This document shows positions 1 through 8,835 of a stretch of DNA of 64,000 nucleotides, piece by piece; position 1 is the stretch's first letter, and each line of letters begins with the position of its first letter. The translations under genes were made by a program, and so were the position numbers. A model generated the notes under the pieces. It was not told the origin of the DNA. It saw only the letters and a list, made by a program, of their open reading frames with translations, and ran no database searches. Source of the DNA: Vibrio maerlii (lineage in GTDB: Bacteria; Pseudomonadota; Gammaproteobacteria; Enterobacterales; Vibrionaceae); contig NZ_QRHC01000004.1 in assembly GCF_003415655.1 (NCBI RefSeq), forward strand, positions 62,001-126,000, read 5' to 3'.

Positions 1-358
1 CGACCATACCGCTAGATATGAAATCGGCATACACCTGTTGCTCATTTTGCCACTCAGAAATGGTGGTTACGATGAGCTGATAATCATGCTTGGCAAGAAA
101 AGCCGATGCGCCTGCCAAAACTTTTGAGAATGCAGGAGAGACGAACATGCGAGTGTTTGCTGGCAGAATGATACCGACGTTGCGTGACTTTCCTGACGCC
201 AAGCGCTTTGCGGTCGGATTGGCTTTGTAGCCGATCTCTTGCGCTGCTTGAAGTACCTTTTTACGCGTATCTGGGTTCACATCGGTGTAGCCATTGAGAG
301 CACGTGAAACCGTGGATTTCGATAAGCCAAGATGTTCTGCTAGTTTCTTAATTGACAT
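1..358 (-). CDS. LacI-family transcriptional regulator (partial, C-terminus outside window)
   Basis: The visible 119 residues start MSIKKLAEHLGLSKSTVSRA, a classic LacI helix-turn-helix, followed by a hinge-helix region (NPTAKRLASGKSRNVG) and the first strands of the periplasmic-binding-like effector domain. The gene runs off the left edge. It is the last gene of the leftward sugar operon, three bases beyond the 608-residue gene, so it is probably the local regulator of the GH13_18/ABC/GT4 locus. Two perfect palindromes of LacI type at 8571-8588 and 8702-8717 are its likely operators; that link is inference. Family assignment is secure; the effector is unknown but is presumably the imported sugar or a breakdown product. 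Confidence 0.93.
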   Translation of the reverse strand, partial: MSIKKLAEHLGLSKSTVSRALNGYTDVNPDTRKKVLQAAQEIGYKANPTAKRLASGKSRNVGIILPANTRMFVSPAFSKVLAGASAFLAKHDYQLIVTTISEWQNEQQVYADFISSGMV

Positions 359-361
359 AGA

Positions 362-2188
362 CTACTCCAGAGTGAGCAAGCATTCGTGCAACACAAATTG
401 GGTTGCTTGGTTCAGCTCTGTATTCATTAACAACTGGTAATACTCATCCCAACCTCGTTGGTTTGAATGAACTTCATCTTGTAACGAATTCTGACAGTAA
501 TTGAAACACTTAATTAACCTATTTGCGCCACTCTCCGAGTATTCAGCATCTTTAAAGCTGCCTTCGAGTAAAAAACGTACAAGAGCCAGAGTGACTGGTG
601 TTTGTGACACAAACGTACCGGTAAATGGATAAAGCTTATCCTTGAGTGCTTCTAAGCCCAATGGATGATGTTTTGCATAAGTGCTGAACAACAAAACGCG
701 CTCAATATCACCCAAAACTTTTCCTGCCTCGGCCACTTCCATCACACGCCCGGCAAACGCTTCTTTGTCGTGACGCATGATTAAGCCAGGCTGGTGGCTA
801 TAAACCAAATATTGGTCGTCAACTGGATTAGCTAATGCAGAAAGGATGAATGCTTGATCTTCGGCGCGATGAATGAACGTTGGCGTGTATGGGCGGAACT
901 TGTAAAGAGAGTCTAATAAGATACCGTTGGTACCACCCGTCACATGAACTCGTTGTAGATCTTTGCGTTTACTGATGATCTCTTCTTCTGTTGACAAAGC
1001 TTGAGGCCAACGCGCACAGAAGAGCTGTTCGAATATCGCATAATCTTTGCCATTTGGCGCTTTTACATCAGCCGTAAATAAGCCTTTGTGTGCATCGGTT
1101 TCATTGACCAAACCACCGCCGAGCATGCCAAGATGAACCTTGTTGCCGTCCGCATCAATTCCATTTGCCCCCCAGTTGGATTGCATAATGTGCTCGAAGA
1201 AAGACTTCCCTGTTTCTTCAATCAACATCGATTGCTCGAATACTTGGTCTAAGTCGATCTTAAAGGTCGCTTTTAGAGATGGCTTGATGCCCTTTTGCCA
1301 AAGCGGTGCAATAGCTTTTAAGAAAGTGTAGTGACGACCGTATGAGCCATTCACGCCAAATACACCTTTTAGATCTTTACTTGCTTGAGGAAAACCCTCA
1401 GCCAAGATAGCCAAGCATTCGTCTTCACCAAATACAGCTACCTCAATGTGTTTGAGGTTTAGGTGAGTGCGGATCTCATACTCTACATACTCTTTGGCTA
1501 TGTGAGCAAGAGAGGGGTGGGTGACTGAGCAAGAGAGGGCGACAGTCAGTTTTTGGTCGGCACGGAGGTTACCACGTTCAACCTCTGTGGCGAGTGCTCG
1601 GTCTAAGTGTTTAATCCCATAGAGGATCTCATTCTCTTCAGAAGAAATCCCAACAGGGATCGGGTGATCATACCAATACTCTTGATCTTCAGCCTGCGCT
1701 TTGGCCAACGTTTGATGGAATTTCTCACTCAACTTGATATGTTCAACGCTGTCACCTTTCAGTGGAATACCCAGGAGAACATTACTCGTAAGAAGCAGTT
1801 GGTCCGCCACATTAGTGATCGCTTGTGACGCATTTTCTAGCTGTGTAATCGTGCGCTTAGCTTGAATCTTTTCGCGAACCTGTTTTGGCTCTGTCTCACA
1901 CTCAATCGCTTCTGGGCTGAACAGTGCCCAAAGTGCGTGCTCACCTTGAGGGAGAGTACGACCTTTTAGTTCTTCTTCAATCGCCGGAAGACAAAGCGCA
2001 GCGAACTCAAGTACTGGGTGTGACTGATGACGGTCGATAAGATCGAGTGCTTGCGCGTGCTCTGTATGAGAAGGATCTTGAGAGATAAACCATGCGTGGC
2101 AGAGAGCGCTGGATAGATCAGCGGCCTTATGGATTGAAAATTGATTTTGATTGATGAGCTGCTGACTGATTTGATTGAGTAGAGACAT
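362..2188 (-). CDS. Unrecognised 608-residue protein of the sugar operon, possible GT-A-type glycosyltransferase
   Basis: I do not recognise the family with certainty. It is a soluble protein without a signal peptide or membrane segments. A central stretch around residues 280-320 (VNGSYGRHYTFLKAIAPLW, then a DLDQVF acidic motif) and a later HRAEDQAF motif near residue 440 resemble the donor-binding DxD and acceptor-side acidic motifs of GT-A glycosyltransferases; this is inference from motifs only. Two consecutive ATGs are possible; the second (2188) has better spacing from AAGGA and is used here. It lies between the ABC ATPase gene and the LacI gene, three bases from the latter. A strong hairpin at 2362-2384 separates it from the ATPase gene, so it may be transcribed less than the transporter. 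It could instead be a sugar-modifying enzyme of another fold. Confidence 0.6.
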   Translation of the reverse strand: MSLLNQISQQLINQNQFSIHKAADLSSALCHAWFISQDPSHTEHAQALDLIDRHQSHPVLEFAALCLPAIEEELKGRTLPQGEHALWALFSPEAIECETEPKQVREKIQAKRTITQLENASQAITNVADQLLLTSNVLLGIPLKGDSVEHIKLSEKFHQTLAKAQAEDQEYWYDHPIPVGISSEENEILYGIKHLDRALATEVERGNLRADQKLTVALSCSVTHPSLAHIAKEYVEYEIRTHLNLKHIEVAVFGEDECLAILAEGFPQASKDLKGVFGVNGSYGRHYTFLKAIAPLWQKGIKPSLKATFKIDLDQVFEQSMLIEETGKSFFEHIMQSNWGANGIDADGNKVHLGMLGGGLVNETDAHKGLFTADVKAPNGKDYAIFEQLFCARWPQALSTEEEIISKRKDLQRVHVTGGTNGILLDSLYKFRPYTPTFIHRAEDQAFILSALANPVDDQYLVYSHQPGLIMRHDKEAFAGRVMEVAEAGKVLGDIERVLLFSTYAKHHPLGLEALKDKLYPFTGTFVSQTPVTLALVRFLLEGSFKDAEYSESGANRLIKCFNYCQNSLQDEVHSNQRGWDEYYQLLMNTELNQATQFVLHECLLTLE

Positions 2189-2201
2189 CATAATTCCTTG
2201 A

Positions 2202-2329
2202 TATACTCTTCATACTTGAATCTGCAGCGTTGTTAACTGCGCAAGTTTCCCCTAATCACATAGAAGAACTATGTTCATAGGGCTGAACTTTCTTGTTGCC
2301 TAGCCGCAAATCCAATTATCTTGAGTATA
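2202..2329. repeat. Intergenic palindromic repeat, copy A (Vibrio REP-like)
   Basis: A 128-bp imperfect palindrome bounded by TATACTC and GAGTATA, with an inner part reading CTTGAATCTGCAG on one arm and GCCGCAAATCCAATTATC on the other. A shorter relative with the same order of motifs is at 33365-33443. It sits between two genes of the sugar operon. Such elements are common in Vibrio intergenic regions; a role in mRNA stability is inference. Confidence 0.6.
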
Positions 2330-2361
2330 AATACTAAGTTAGAGACTAATTTAAGAATAAA

Positions 2362-2384
2362 AGTCCCCTGACGAGCAGGGGACT
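2362..2384 (-). terminator. Rho-independent terminator after the ABC ATPase gene
   Basis: A perfect 9-bp stem (AGTCCCCTG / CAGGGGACT) with a 5-base loop is followed on the minus strand by TTTTATT. It lies 13 bases past the ATPase stop, so it should end much of the transcription before the 608-residue gene and lacI. Confidence 0.8.
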
Positions 2385-2396
2385 GGATAGAGTGGC

Positions 2397-3494
2397 TTAG
2401 AGGCGTTGCTCTGTGTCTTTGTCGAAGATAAGCACACGTGATAGGTCAACCAAAAGGTCCATCTTATCGCCTCGCTCCATCTCCGAACGAAGGTCAAGGC
2501 GCGCTTTCACAGTATCGTTACCTAGGTTGAATAGAACCTCTTTATCAAAACCCATAGGCTCAATTAGATCGATGGTCACTTGGCTAAAGTTGAACGTGTT
2601 GTCGCTCTCTGCAAAGTAGTTTTTGTCATTGAAGAAATCAGGACGAATACCAACTTTCACTGCAATACCCTCTGCGCCAATCTCTTCTTGGTATGCAACA
2701 CTTGTCAGCTTGTTACGTGGCAGTTTGTAGCCATCAATATCAAGGTGATCATTGTGCAAAGTGGCATCGACAATGTTCATTGACGGTGAACCGATGAACT
2801 GTGCAACGAAGATATTAACTGGGTTCAGGTAGATCTCCATTGGCGTACCAGCCTGAGCGATATAACCATTGTGCAGTACCACTACTTTATCGGCGAGTGT
2901 CATCGCTTCCACTTGGTCGTGGGTTACATAGACACTTGTGCGGCCAAACTTGTTGTGGATCTTACCAATCTCAGTACGCATGTGACCACGAAGCTTAGCA
3001 TCAAGGTTGGATAGCGGCTCATCGAATAGGAACACGTCTGCTTCACGGATAATAGCGCGGCCCATTGCGACACGTTGACGTTGACCACCAGATAGATCAG
3101 CCGGTTTACGATCGAGCAGTTCATCCAGTTGCAGCATTTCTGATACTTCAACTAGGCGACGCTGGATTTCGTCTTCCGCTACCTTTTGGCGGCGAAGTGC
3201 AAATACGATGTTCTCGCGTACTGACTTGTGTGGGTAAAGCGCGTAGTTCTGGAACACCATTGCAATGTTACGATCTTGAGGCTCAATATCGTTTACCACG
3301 CGGTCTCCGATAACAATCTCACCAGACGTCGCTTGTTCAAGGCCAGCAATCATACGTAGCGTGGTCGATTTACCACAGCCTGATGGGCCAACCAGTACCA
3401 CAAACTCGCCATCATTGATTTCTAGATCAATTCCTTTCACAACTTTGGTTTCGTCGTAATTCTTAATAATGTTTTTTAGTTGAATAGAAGCCAT
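2397..3494 (-). CDS. ABC sugar importer ATP-binding protein (UgpC/MsmK/YcjV type)
   Basis: 365 residues, normal for CUT1-family ATPases. Walker [10 protein letters not shown] near residue 37, Q-loop at VFQNYALYP, signature [14 protein letters not shown], Walker [18 protein letters not shown] and the switch His in VTHDQVEAM are all present, followed by a C-terminal TOBE/MalK-like regulatory domain. It would energise the two permeases encoded just upstream. Gene order (binding protein, permease, permease, ATPase) is typical of carbohydrate importers. ATPases of this type are often shared between transporters; a second such ATPase is at 30422-31510. Confidence 0.95.
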   Translation of the reverse strand: MASIQLKNIIKNYDETKVVKGIDLEINDGEFVVLVGPSGCGKSTTLRMIAGLEQATSGEIVIGDRVVNDIEPQDRNIAMVFQNYALYPHKSVRENIVFALRRQKVAEDEIQRRLVEVSEMLQLDELLDRKPADLSGGQRQRVAMGRAIIREADVFLFDEPLSNLDAKLRGHMRTEIGKIHNKFGRTSVYVTHDQVEAMTLADKVVVLHNGYIAQAGTPMEIYLNPVNIFVAQFIGSPSMNIVDATLHNDHLDIDGYKLPRNKLTSVAYQEEIGAEGIAVKVGIRPDFFNDKNYFAESDNTFNFSQVTIDLIEPMGFDKEVLFNLGNDTVKARLDLRSEMERGDKMDLLVDLSRVLIFDKDTEQRL

Positions 3495-3499
3495 GATGA

Positions 3500-4462
3500 T
3501 TAACCCTTAACGCCGCCGTCAGTCTTACCGCCTTTCATAAAGCGGGATGCAAATAGGAAACAAACTACAATTGGAGCCAGTGTCAGCATTGATGCTGCCA
3601 TGATGCGATCCCAGATTGCGTTTTTAGAAACAAATAGCTCTTGTAGAGCAAGTGGTAGAGTATGGAACTCTGTGTGTTGTTTTAGGAATACCGACGCAAA
3701 TAGATATTCGTTCCAACCGATGATGAAGCAGTAGATAAAAACTGTTGCAAGCATTGGTAGAGAGAGTGGTAATACAACCTTGATGATCGCCTCTTTACGA
3801 GAGCAACCATCCATCATTGCAGCCTCTTCAAGTGCAAAAGGAATACCACGGAAGTAGTTGCCTAGCATGTACATACCGACAGGCAGAGTTTGTACTATAT
3901 AGATGAGGAACAGACAGAATACGCTACCCCATACCGTCGACGCTAAACCTAAGTTCATTGCCATCTGGTACAGTGGGACCATAAGCAATACGCCACCCAC
4001 CATGTACACGAACAGCACAGAGCGCTGAATGATGACCTGTCCTTTAAACCTTAATCGGCTAATGGAGTAGGCGCCCATCACTGCTAGGATAAGAGACACT
4101 GCTGCCGCGCCAACAGAGAACATCACACTGTTCAACATGAACTTACCAAATGGGAATAAGTTACTGTTTGAGGTGTATTTCGCTGCGATGGCGTCTTTCT
4201 TCGCTTGAGGCAGTTTTGGGTTATCAAGAACCTTTTGGATTGCTGCTGGGATCTCTACTTTCTTTTCTTCAGTTAAGCCCAGTAGTTCTTTATACGCCTC
4301 AAGGTTGATTGCTTGAGGAATGAGTGATGGATTACCCCAGTCAAATTGATGCTTCAACGAGGTAGATAAAATTTGTGCAAATGGAAGTAAGCTGAAGCTC
4401 ACCAATAAAAAGATGGCAAGTGCGAATCCAATGCGGCCTTTAATCGTTTTTTTACCTAACAT
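3500..4462 (-). CDS. ABC sugar importer permease (MalG/YcjP type)
   Basis: About 320 residues with six predicted membrane helices and the EAA loop ([25 protein letters not shown]) that contacts the ATPase. It has a longer first periplasmic loop than MalG, between helix 1 and helix 2. A TTG codon at 4468 touches the upstream stop, but the ATG at 4462 is the more ordinary start. It is the second permease of the importer and is tightly coupled to its neighbours. CUT1 family is clear; substrate is not deducible from the permease. Confidence 0.93.
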   Translation of the reverse strand: MLGKKTIKGRIGFALAIFLLVSFSLLPFAQILSTSLKHQFDWGNPSLIPQAINLEAYKELLGLTEEKKVEIPAAIQKVLDNPKLPQAKKDAIAAKYTSNSNLFPFGKFMLNSVMFSVGAAAVSLILAVMGAYSISRLRFKGQVIIQRSVLFVYMVGGVLLMVPLYQMAMNLGLASTVWGSVFCLFLIYIVQTLPVGMYMLGNYFRGIPFALEEAAMMDGCSRKEAIIKVVLPLSLPMLATVFIYCFIIGWNEYLFASVFLKQHTEFHTLPLALQELFVSKNAIWDRIMAASMLTLAPIVVCFLFASRFMKGGKTDGGVKG

Positions 4463-4468
4463 GTTCAA

Positions 4469-5332
4469 TTACCACTTCATAATTTTCTTGATGTAGAACC
4501 AGATGAATACACACAGTACGCCAAGCTGGATTACAGAGGTTGCTGCCGCAAGACCTTGGTCAATAACACCAGTAAATGCTTGGTAGTAGGTGAAGATCGG
4601 TAAGGTTTCAACGTTTGGAGCGAGCAGGTATACGTCTTCAAAACGGTTAAGGTTCCAGATAAGACGTAACAAGATTACAGTTGCTAATACAAAATGTAGC
4701 TCTGGCAGTGTCACGTGGAAGAAGCGACCGATAGGGCCGTAGCCATCAATTGACGCGGCTTCGTACTGGTCTTTAGAGATAGAAACCAGCTTAGAAAGAA
4801 TCAGCATGTAAGCGATAGGGGCGTGTTTCCAGATATCGAAGATAACCACAACCCAAAGAGCAGAGTCAGGATCGCCGATTAGGTTAGTACGTTCAGACCA
4901 AAGGTGGAACACATCAACCATTAGATAGTTCACAACACCTGAGATCGGGTCAAATAGGAACTGCCATCCGAATACCACCGAGATAACCGGTGCAACATAA
5001 GGGAGCATGATAGCTGCGTTAACTAGACCACGTCCTTTAAAAGGTTCGCGCAGTAGCAATGCCATCGCTAGGCCAAGTAGGGTTGTACCAACAACGGTAC
5101 CAAAAAGGTAAAGGCCAGTCGTTGCTATTGCTGAGTAGTAATCAGGGTTAGTGAGGAGTTTTGCATAGTTACTAAACCCAACGAATGTTTTGTCACCATT
5201 AAGCTGAACATCAAAAAAGCTCAGGTAAACGTTGTACATAAGAGGGTATAGAATTAACAAGCTCAGCACGGCGATGGTTGGCGCTACGAGTTTCCAACCA
5301 AATCGAGCTTCTGCTCTTTCTAATGGAGTCAT
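4469..5332 (-). CDS. ABC sugar importer permease (MalF/YcjO type)
   Basis: 287 residues with six predicted membrane helices and the EAA motif (YEAASIDGYGPIGRFFHVTLPEL). The N-terminus (TPLERAEARFGWKLVAPT) is typical of the shorter MalF-like permeases. AAGGGAT lies before the ATG. It follows the binding-protein gene after a strong 9-bp hairpin (5354-5378) that would stabilise the upstream message. Confidence 0.93.
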   Translation of the reverse strand: MTPLERAEARFGWKLVAPTIAVLSLLILYPLMYNVYLSFFDVQLNGDKTFVGFSNYAKLLTNPDYYSAIATTGLYLFGTVVGTTLLGLAMALLLREPFKGRGLVNAAIMLPYVAPVISVVFGWQFLFDPISGVVNYLMVDVFHLWSERTNLIGDPDSALWVVVIFDIWKHAPIAYMLILSKLVSISKDQYEAASIDGYGPIGRFFHVTLPELHFVLATVILLRLIWNLNRFEDVYLLAPNVETLPIFTYYQAFTGVIDQGLAAATSVIQLGVLCVFIWFYIKKIMKW

Positions 5333-5353
5333 GAGTATCCCTTGTGTATCGAG

Positions 5354-5378
5354 TTAGGGGGTGAGGACCACCCCCTAA
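5354..5378 (-). promoter_or_regulatory. Intercistronic hairpin between binding-protein and permease genes
   Basis: Perfect inverted repeat TTAGGGGGT / ACCCCCTAA with a 7-base loop and no T-run. Its position right after the binding-protein stop matches the malE-malF arrangement, where such hairpins protect the upstream message and raise binding-protein yield; that function is inferred. Confidence 0.65.
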
Positions 5379-5384
5379 TAATGA

Positions 5385-6737
5385 TTACTTGCCAGTAACC
5401 ACTTGTTGCATTTGCTTTTCAGCCCAGTCAAGAGACTCTTGGGTGTCCTTGCCTTCGATTGTTGCGCTGTAGATCATGCGAGGAATGATCTGCTTAGCGA
5501 AAATCTCACCTGATTGTGGGAATGTCTTACCTTCAACCACAGAGAAGTTCTTGATGTTGTCGAAACCAGCAACGATCTCTTTGATAGACTCTCTGCCGTA
5601 TGCGTTAAAGATGCCTTTTGGATCATTTAGGAACTCATCGGTTTCAGCAATATCGCGGAGCATTGGTAGGTGACCACCGACTGCCATGTGAGAGTAGGCA
5701 ACAACTTGGTCTTTCTCATTCATGTATTCAACGAATGCTTTGGTTGCTTCTAGGTCTTCTTTGTTGCCGTTCTTCATGATAGAAAACGCGACAAGAGTAC
5801 CGAATGAAGAAGGTGACTCATTGCTGATAGTTGCCGCTAAACGGGTGTTCTTCGCCAGATTTGGATCGAACGTTGCGCCCTCAAGGTCTTTAAAGTTCTC
5901 AGAGCTTAGTGAGCCTGCTGCTGCCTCTGCTAGTGCGATGTCATCCATGATGTACGTTGAGTAGAAGAACATTGCTAGCTTGCCTTGCAGGTAGTAGTCA
6001 CGTGCACGCCAAGTTTGTGGACCCGGTGGGTTGTATTGCGCCAATGTCTTGTAGTAGTCCAGTACTTCTGCTTGAGCGTCTGAGTTGAAGACTAACTTAC
6101 CGTCTTTACTGAACTGACCTGCATCGTTTGACATTGCAAACTGAGTGTAGCATTGCTCTGCGTAGCTATCTGCCTTCGTACCAACGAGAATACCGTATTG
6201 GTTGTTCTCTGGTTGATAGAAGTATTTTGCCGCTTTCTCGATAGCTTCCCACGTTGTTGGTGGCTCAAGACCCGCTTCCTTAAACCAATCTGCACGGTAC
6301 CATAGACCTTGGATCCAACCACGGTAAGGAACACCCACATACTCTTTCAACTCTGGGTTTTCAACGAGCGTCAGTGCACCCTTGTAGAAACGATCTTGAC
6401 CGATCTTTTTGATGGTTTCTGAGTTAGACGCACTATCGATGATGCCTTCTTCTGAGAAAGCCAGAGATAGGTTAGAACCGACTTCAATCAGATCAGGTAG
6501 GGTATTTGCTGCTGCTGCCGCTGCAATTTGCTTAGGCATGTCATTCTCGTCAACCGCAACCACTTTTACATCGACACCTGGGTTTAACGCTTCAAATACA
6601 TCTGCCATTACTTCGATGGTTTGAAGGCGGTCAGATTGAGTTTGGGTTGTCCAGTACTCTACTGTTGCTGCATTCGCAAGGCTAGATATCGTTAAGCCTG
6701 CAGCTGCAAGACCGAGGGTAAGAGTTTTAAGTTTCAT
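5385..6737 (-). CDS. ABC sugar importer periplasmic binding protein
   Basis: 450 residues with a clear signal peptide (MKLKTLTLGLAAAGLTISSL, cleaved after ANA) and a CUT1-type extracellular solute-binding fold (VEYWTTQTQSDRLQTIEVMA near the mature N-terminus; DYYLQGKLAMFFYSTYIMD in the middle). Comparable in length and context to YcjN of the E. coli ycj cluster, which also pairs with a GH13_18 phosphorylase and a LacI regulator. That parallel suggests a glucosylated small solute as ligand, but the ligand is not shown by sequence. Confidence 0.92.
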   Translation of the reverse strand: MKLKTLTLGLAAAGLTISSLANAATVEYWTTQTQSDRLQTIEVMADVFEALNPGVDVKVVAVDENDMPKQIAAAAAANTLPDLIEVGSNLSLAFSEEGIIDSASNSETIKKIGQDRFYKGALTLVENPELKEYVGVPYRGWIQGLWYRADWFKEAGLEPPTTWEAIEKAAKYFYQPENNQYGILVGTKADSYAEQCYTQFAMSNDAGQFSKDGKLVFNSDAQAEVLDYYKTLAQYNPPGPQTWRARDYYLQGKLAMFFYSTYIMDDIALAEAAAGSLSSENFKDLEGATFDPNLAKNTRLAATISNESPSSFGTLVAFSIMKNGNKEDLEATKAFVEYMNEKDQVVAYSHMAVGGHLPMLRDIAETDEFLNDPKGIFNAYGRESIKEIVAGFDNIKNFSVVEGKTFPQSGEIFAKQIIPRMIYSATIEGKDTQESLDWAEKQMQQVVTGK

Positions 6738-6836
6738 CGTTATATATCCTTATTTTAGGATTAATTGTTTTAGTTCCATCGGATGGATGTGAATAGACAT
6801 TCCTGCCACGGGGCTCGCGATAGGAAACTCATATTC

Positions 6837-8549
6837 TTATTTGCTGATCCACATCACCTGATATGGCTTCAACGTAACTGTTTCAGCTACTTCTTCATTG
6901 CTAATTAGGTCACGTTTCGCATCAGCCAGTAGAGCAGAGGTGTTCAGTTCCACTTCTTCTGCACTGATGTTGATTGCGACTAGCACCTTCTCACCACGAA
7001 CAAAGGTGATAAGACGAGAGTCGGTTTTCTCAATGCGTTGTGACGCACTTGGAGAGAATGCTTCTTCGTTAGTGCGAACACTTAATAGTTGTTTAAAGCG
7101 GCCAAGTACTTGGCTACGACGAGACTCTGGGTTCGCTAATTCTGACTCAAGCGTTTGACGGTTTAACTTTTCGCGGTTGATTGCACGGTTGTAACCCAAG
7201 CGCTCAAGACCTTCGATGTCGTTCTCAGAACCGAACAAACTATGAACATAGATACCTGGTACGCCTGCCATTGAGACAAGAATCGATTGAGCGGCCATGA
7301 AGCGGTTAAGGTTGGTTTGATCATCAGCATTGCCGTTGCGAATCGCATCGAAGTAGTTGATGTTCAGCTCGTAAGGGCTTTGCGTACCGTCGCCATTGTC
7401 TTTGTAAGAAACGCGGCCACCGTTGTTCTGCACAACGTCAAGTAGATGATTCACTTGCTCTTTGCTTAAGATGCCTTCAACAGGGCGAACACCAATACCG
7501 TCGTGTGATGCTAGGAAGTTAAAGAAAGTGGTTTTGTCTGAGCAAGGCTCAAGGCTTGCCATCCAGTCAACGATCTTACTGCTGTCGCCAGTTTGTAGCG
7601 TGTGTAGCGTAAGCGGCGGAAGAGGGAACTGATACACAAGGTGTGCTTCGTTCTCACCGTTACCAAAGTAGCTAATATTGTCTTTATGAGGAACGTTGGT
7701 CTCAGTGATCAACTTCACGTGAGGGGCTACCGCATCCATTACTGCCCTCATTGCTTGAACAATCGCGTGAGTTTGCGGCTGGTGGATACATGGCGTATCG
7801 AGCTCTTTCCACATAAAGCCAATAGCGTCTAGACGGATGAATGACGCCCCTTGTTCTGCGTAGAACATCAGCAGCTCAACAATCTTCTGAAATACTTCTG
7901 GACAACGGAAGTTAAGGTCAATCTGATCTTCACTGAAGGTGGTCCAGATATGTTTAGTACCATGTGCCGTTTCAAATGTTGTAAGCAGTGGCAGGGCACG
8001 AGGGCGTGTTACTGAGCTGTAATCACGGCTTGGATCCGCTTCGGTAAAGAAGTCGCGGTATTGCTCTTCACCCTTAAGATAGCCTTGGAACCAATCGCTT
8101 GATTGAGAAATATGGTTAATAACACCATCAAACATTAGGTTGTAATCTTGAGACAAATCTTGAACGTTGTTCCAGTCACCTAGATCAGGGTTAATCTTCC
8201 AATAGTCAACGACAGAGAAGCCGTCATCAGAGGTATATGGGAAGCAAGGTAGAATGTGAACCGCAGATAATACGTCTTTCGCTTGCTGGTTTAAAAATTC
8301 ATTCAGGGTTTGAAGTGGCGCTTTACCTTCTTCTTGAATGGAGTCACCGTAAGTGATGAGCATGACATCATTCTGGTCTACCCATTGTTTCTTATTTTCA
8401 ATCGTTTTGAATTTGCTCACAACCTCAATCAAGCTTGGAATAAGCTTGTGTAACTGAGCTGGAGAATATACACCCGCCAAGATCTGCTGTAGATCTTTGC
8501 GTACTGATTTTATTTGTAGGGTATCCAGTGCCATTCCGTTATCCATCAT
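6837..8549 (-). CDS. GH13_18 glycoside phosphorylase (sucrose/glucosylglycerate-phosphorylase-like)
   Basis: 570 residues, cytosolic, with a GH13 (beta/alpha)8 barrel. Probable nucleophile is D241 in FIRLDAIGF, acid/base E283 in LITETN, and transition-state Asp D350 in NFLASHDGIG. The surrounding ITETNVPHKDNISYFG and TPCIHQPQTH segments resemble the YcjM/glucosylglycerate-phosphorylase branch more than classical sucrose phosphorylase (from memory). Known members split an alpha-glucoside with phosphate to glucose-1-phosphate and a free acceptor such as glycerate, glycerol or fructose. It is the first gene of the leftward operon and its promoter region holds a perfect LacI-type palindrome. Exact acceptor is undetermined. 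Confidence 0.85.
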   Translation of the reverse strand: MMDNGMALDTLQIKSVRKDLQQILAGVYSPAQLHKLIPSLIEVVSKFKTIENKKQWVDQNDVMLITYGDSIQEEGKAPLQTLNEFLNQQAKDVLSAVHILPCFPYTSDDGFSVVDYWKINPDLGDWNNVQDLSQDYNLMFDGVINHISQSSDWFQGYLKGEEQYRDFFTEADPSRDYSSVTRPRALPLLTTFETAHGTKHIWTTFSEDQIDLNFRCPEVFQKIVELLMFYAEQGASFIRLDAIGFMWKELDTPCIHQPQTHAIVQAMRAVMDAVAPHVKLITETNVPHKDNISYFGNGENEAHLVYQFPLPPLTLHTLQTGDSSKIVDWMASLEPCSDKTTFFNFLASHDGIGVRPVEGILSKEQVNHLLDVVQNNGGRVSYKDNGDGTQSPYELNINYFDAIRNGNADDQTNLNRFMAAQSILVSMAGVPGIYVHSLFGSENDIEGLERLGYNRAINREKLNRQTLESELANPESRRSQVLGRFKQLLSVRTNEEAFSPSASQRIEKTDSRLITFVRGEKVLVAINISAEEVELNTSALLADAKRDLISNEEVAETVTLKPYQVMWISK

Positions 8550-8570
8550 TTCAAATTTCTAGCAACCGAT

Positions 8571-8588
8571 TTCAAAACCGGTTTTGAA
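8571..8588. promoter_or_regulatory. LacI-type operator 1
   Basis: Perfect 18-bp palindrome TTCAAAACCGGTTTTGAA with a central CG step, as in LacI/PurR-family operators, 22 bases before the GH13_18 start. A second copy lies 114 bp further right. Confidence 0.8.
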
Positions 8589-8701
8589 TGTTTTTCTTAA
8601 AAAAGCGAGCTACAAAATCTCGCCTTCCAAATCATTGGTGCGAATTATGATAGGAGTTCATTAATTGATTTGTTGTGCGCTATTTCTCATTTTAAAATAA
8701 C

Positions 8702-8717
8702 TCAAAACCGGTTTTGA
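8702..8717. promoter_or_regulatory. LacI-type operator 2
   Basis: Perfect 16-bp palindrome TCAAAACCGGTTTTGA, 119 bp before the GT4 start. With operator 1 it would let one regulator control both divergent transcripts. Confidence 0.8.
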
Positions 8718-8722
8718 TAACT

Positions 8723-8738
8723 CGTGAAATAGATCACT
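8723..8738. promoter_or_regulatory. Possible CRP site
   Basis: CGTGAAATAGATCACT fits TGTGA-N6-TCACA at eight of ten positions and lies next to operator 2. Catabolite control of a sugar locus would be expected, but the match is modest. Confidence 0.4.
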
Positions 8739-8835
8739 AAATTAGTTTTCTATCGATAAATTCAGTAACTGAATCAGTCATGAGTACGCTAAATTGTGAC
8801 GCAATAACGGAAACAATATTAAAAGGTATAACAAT

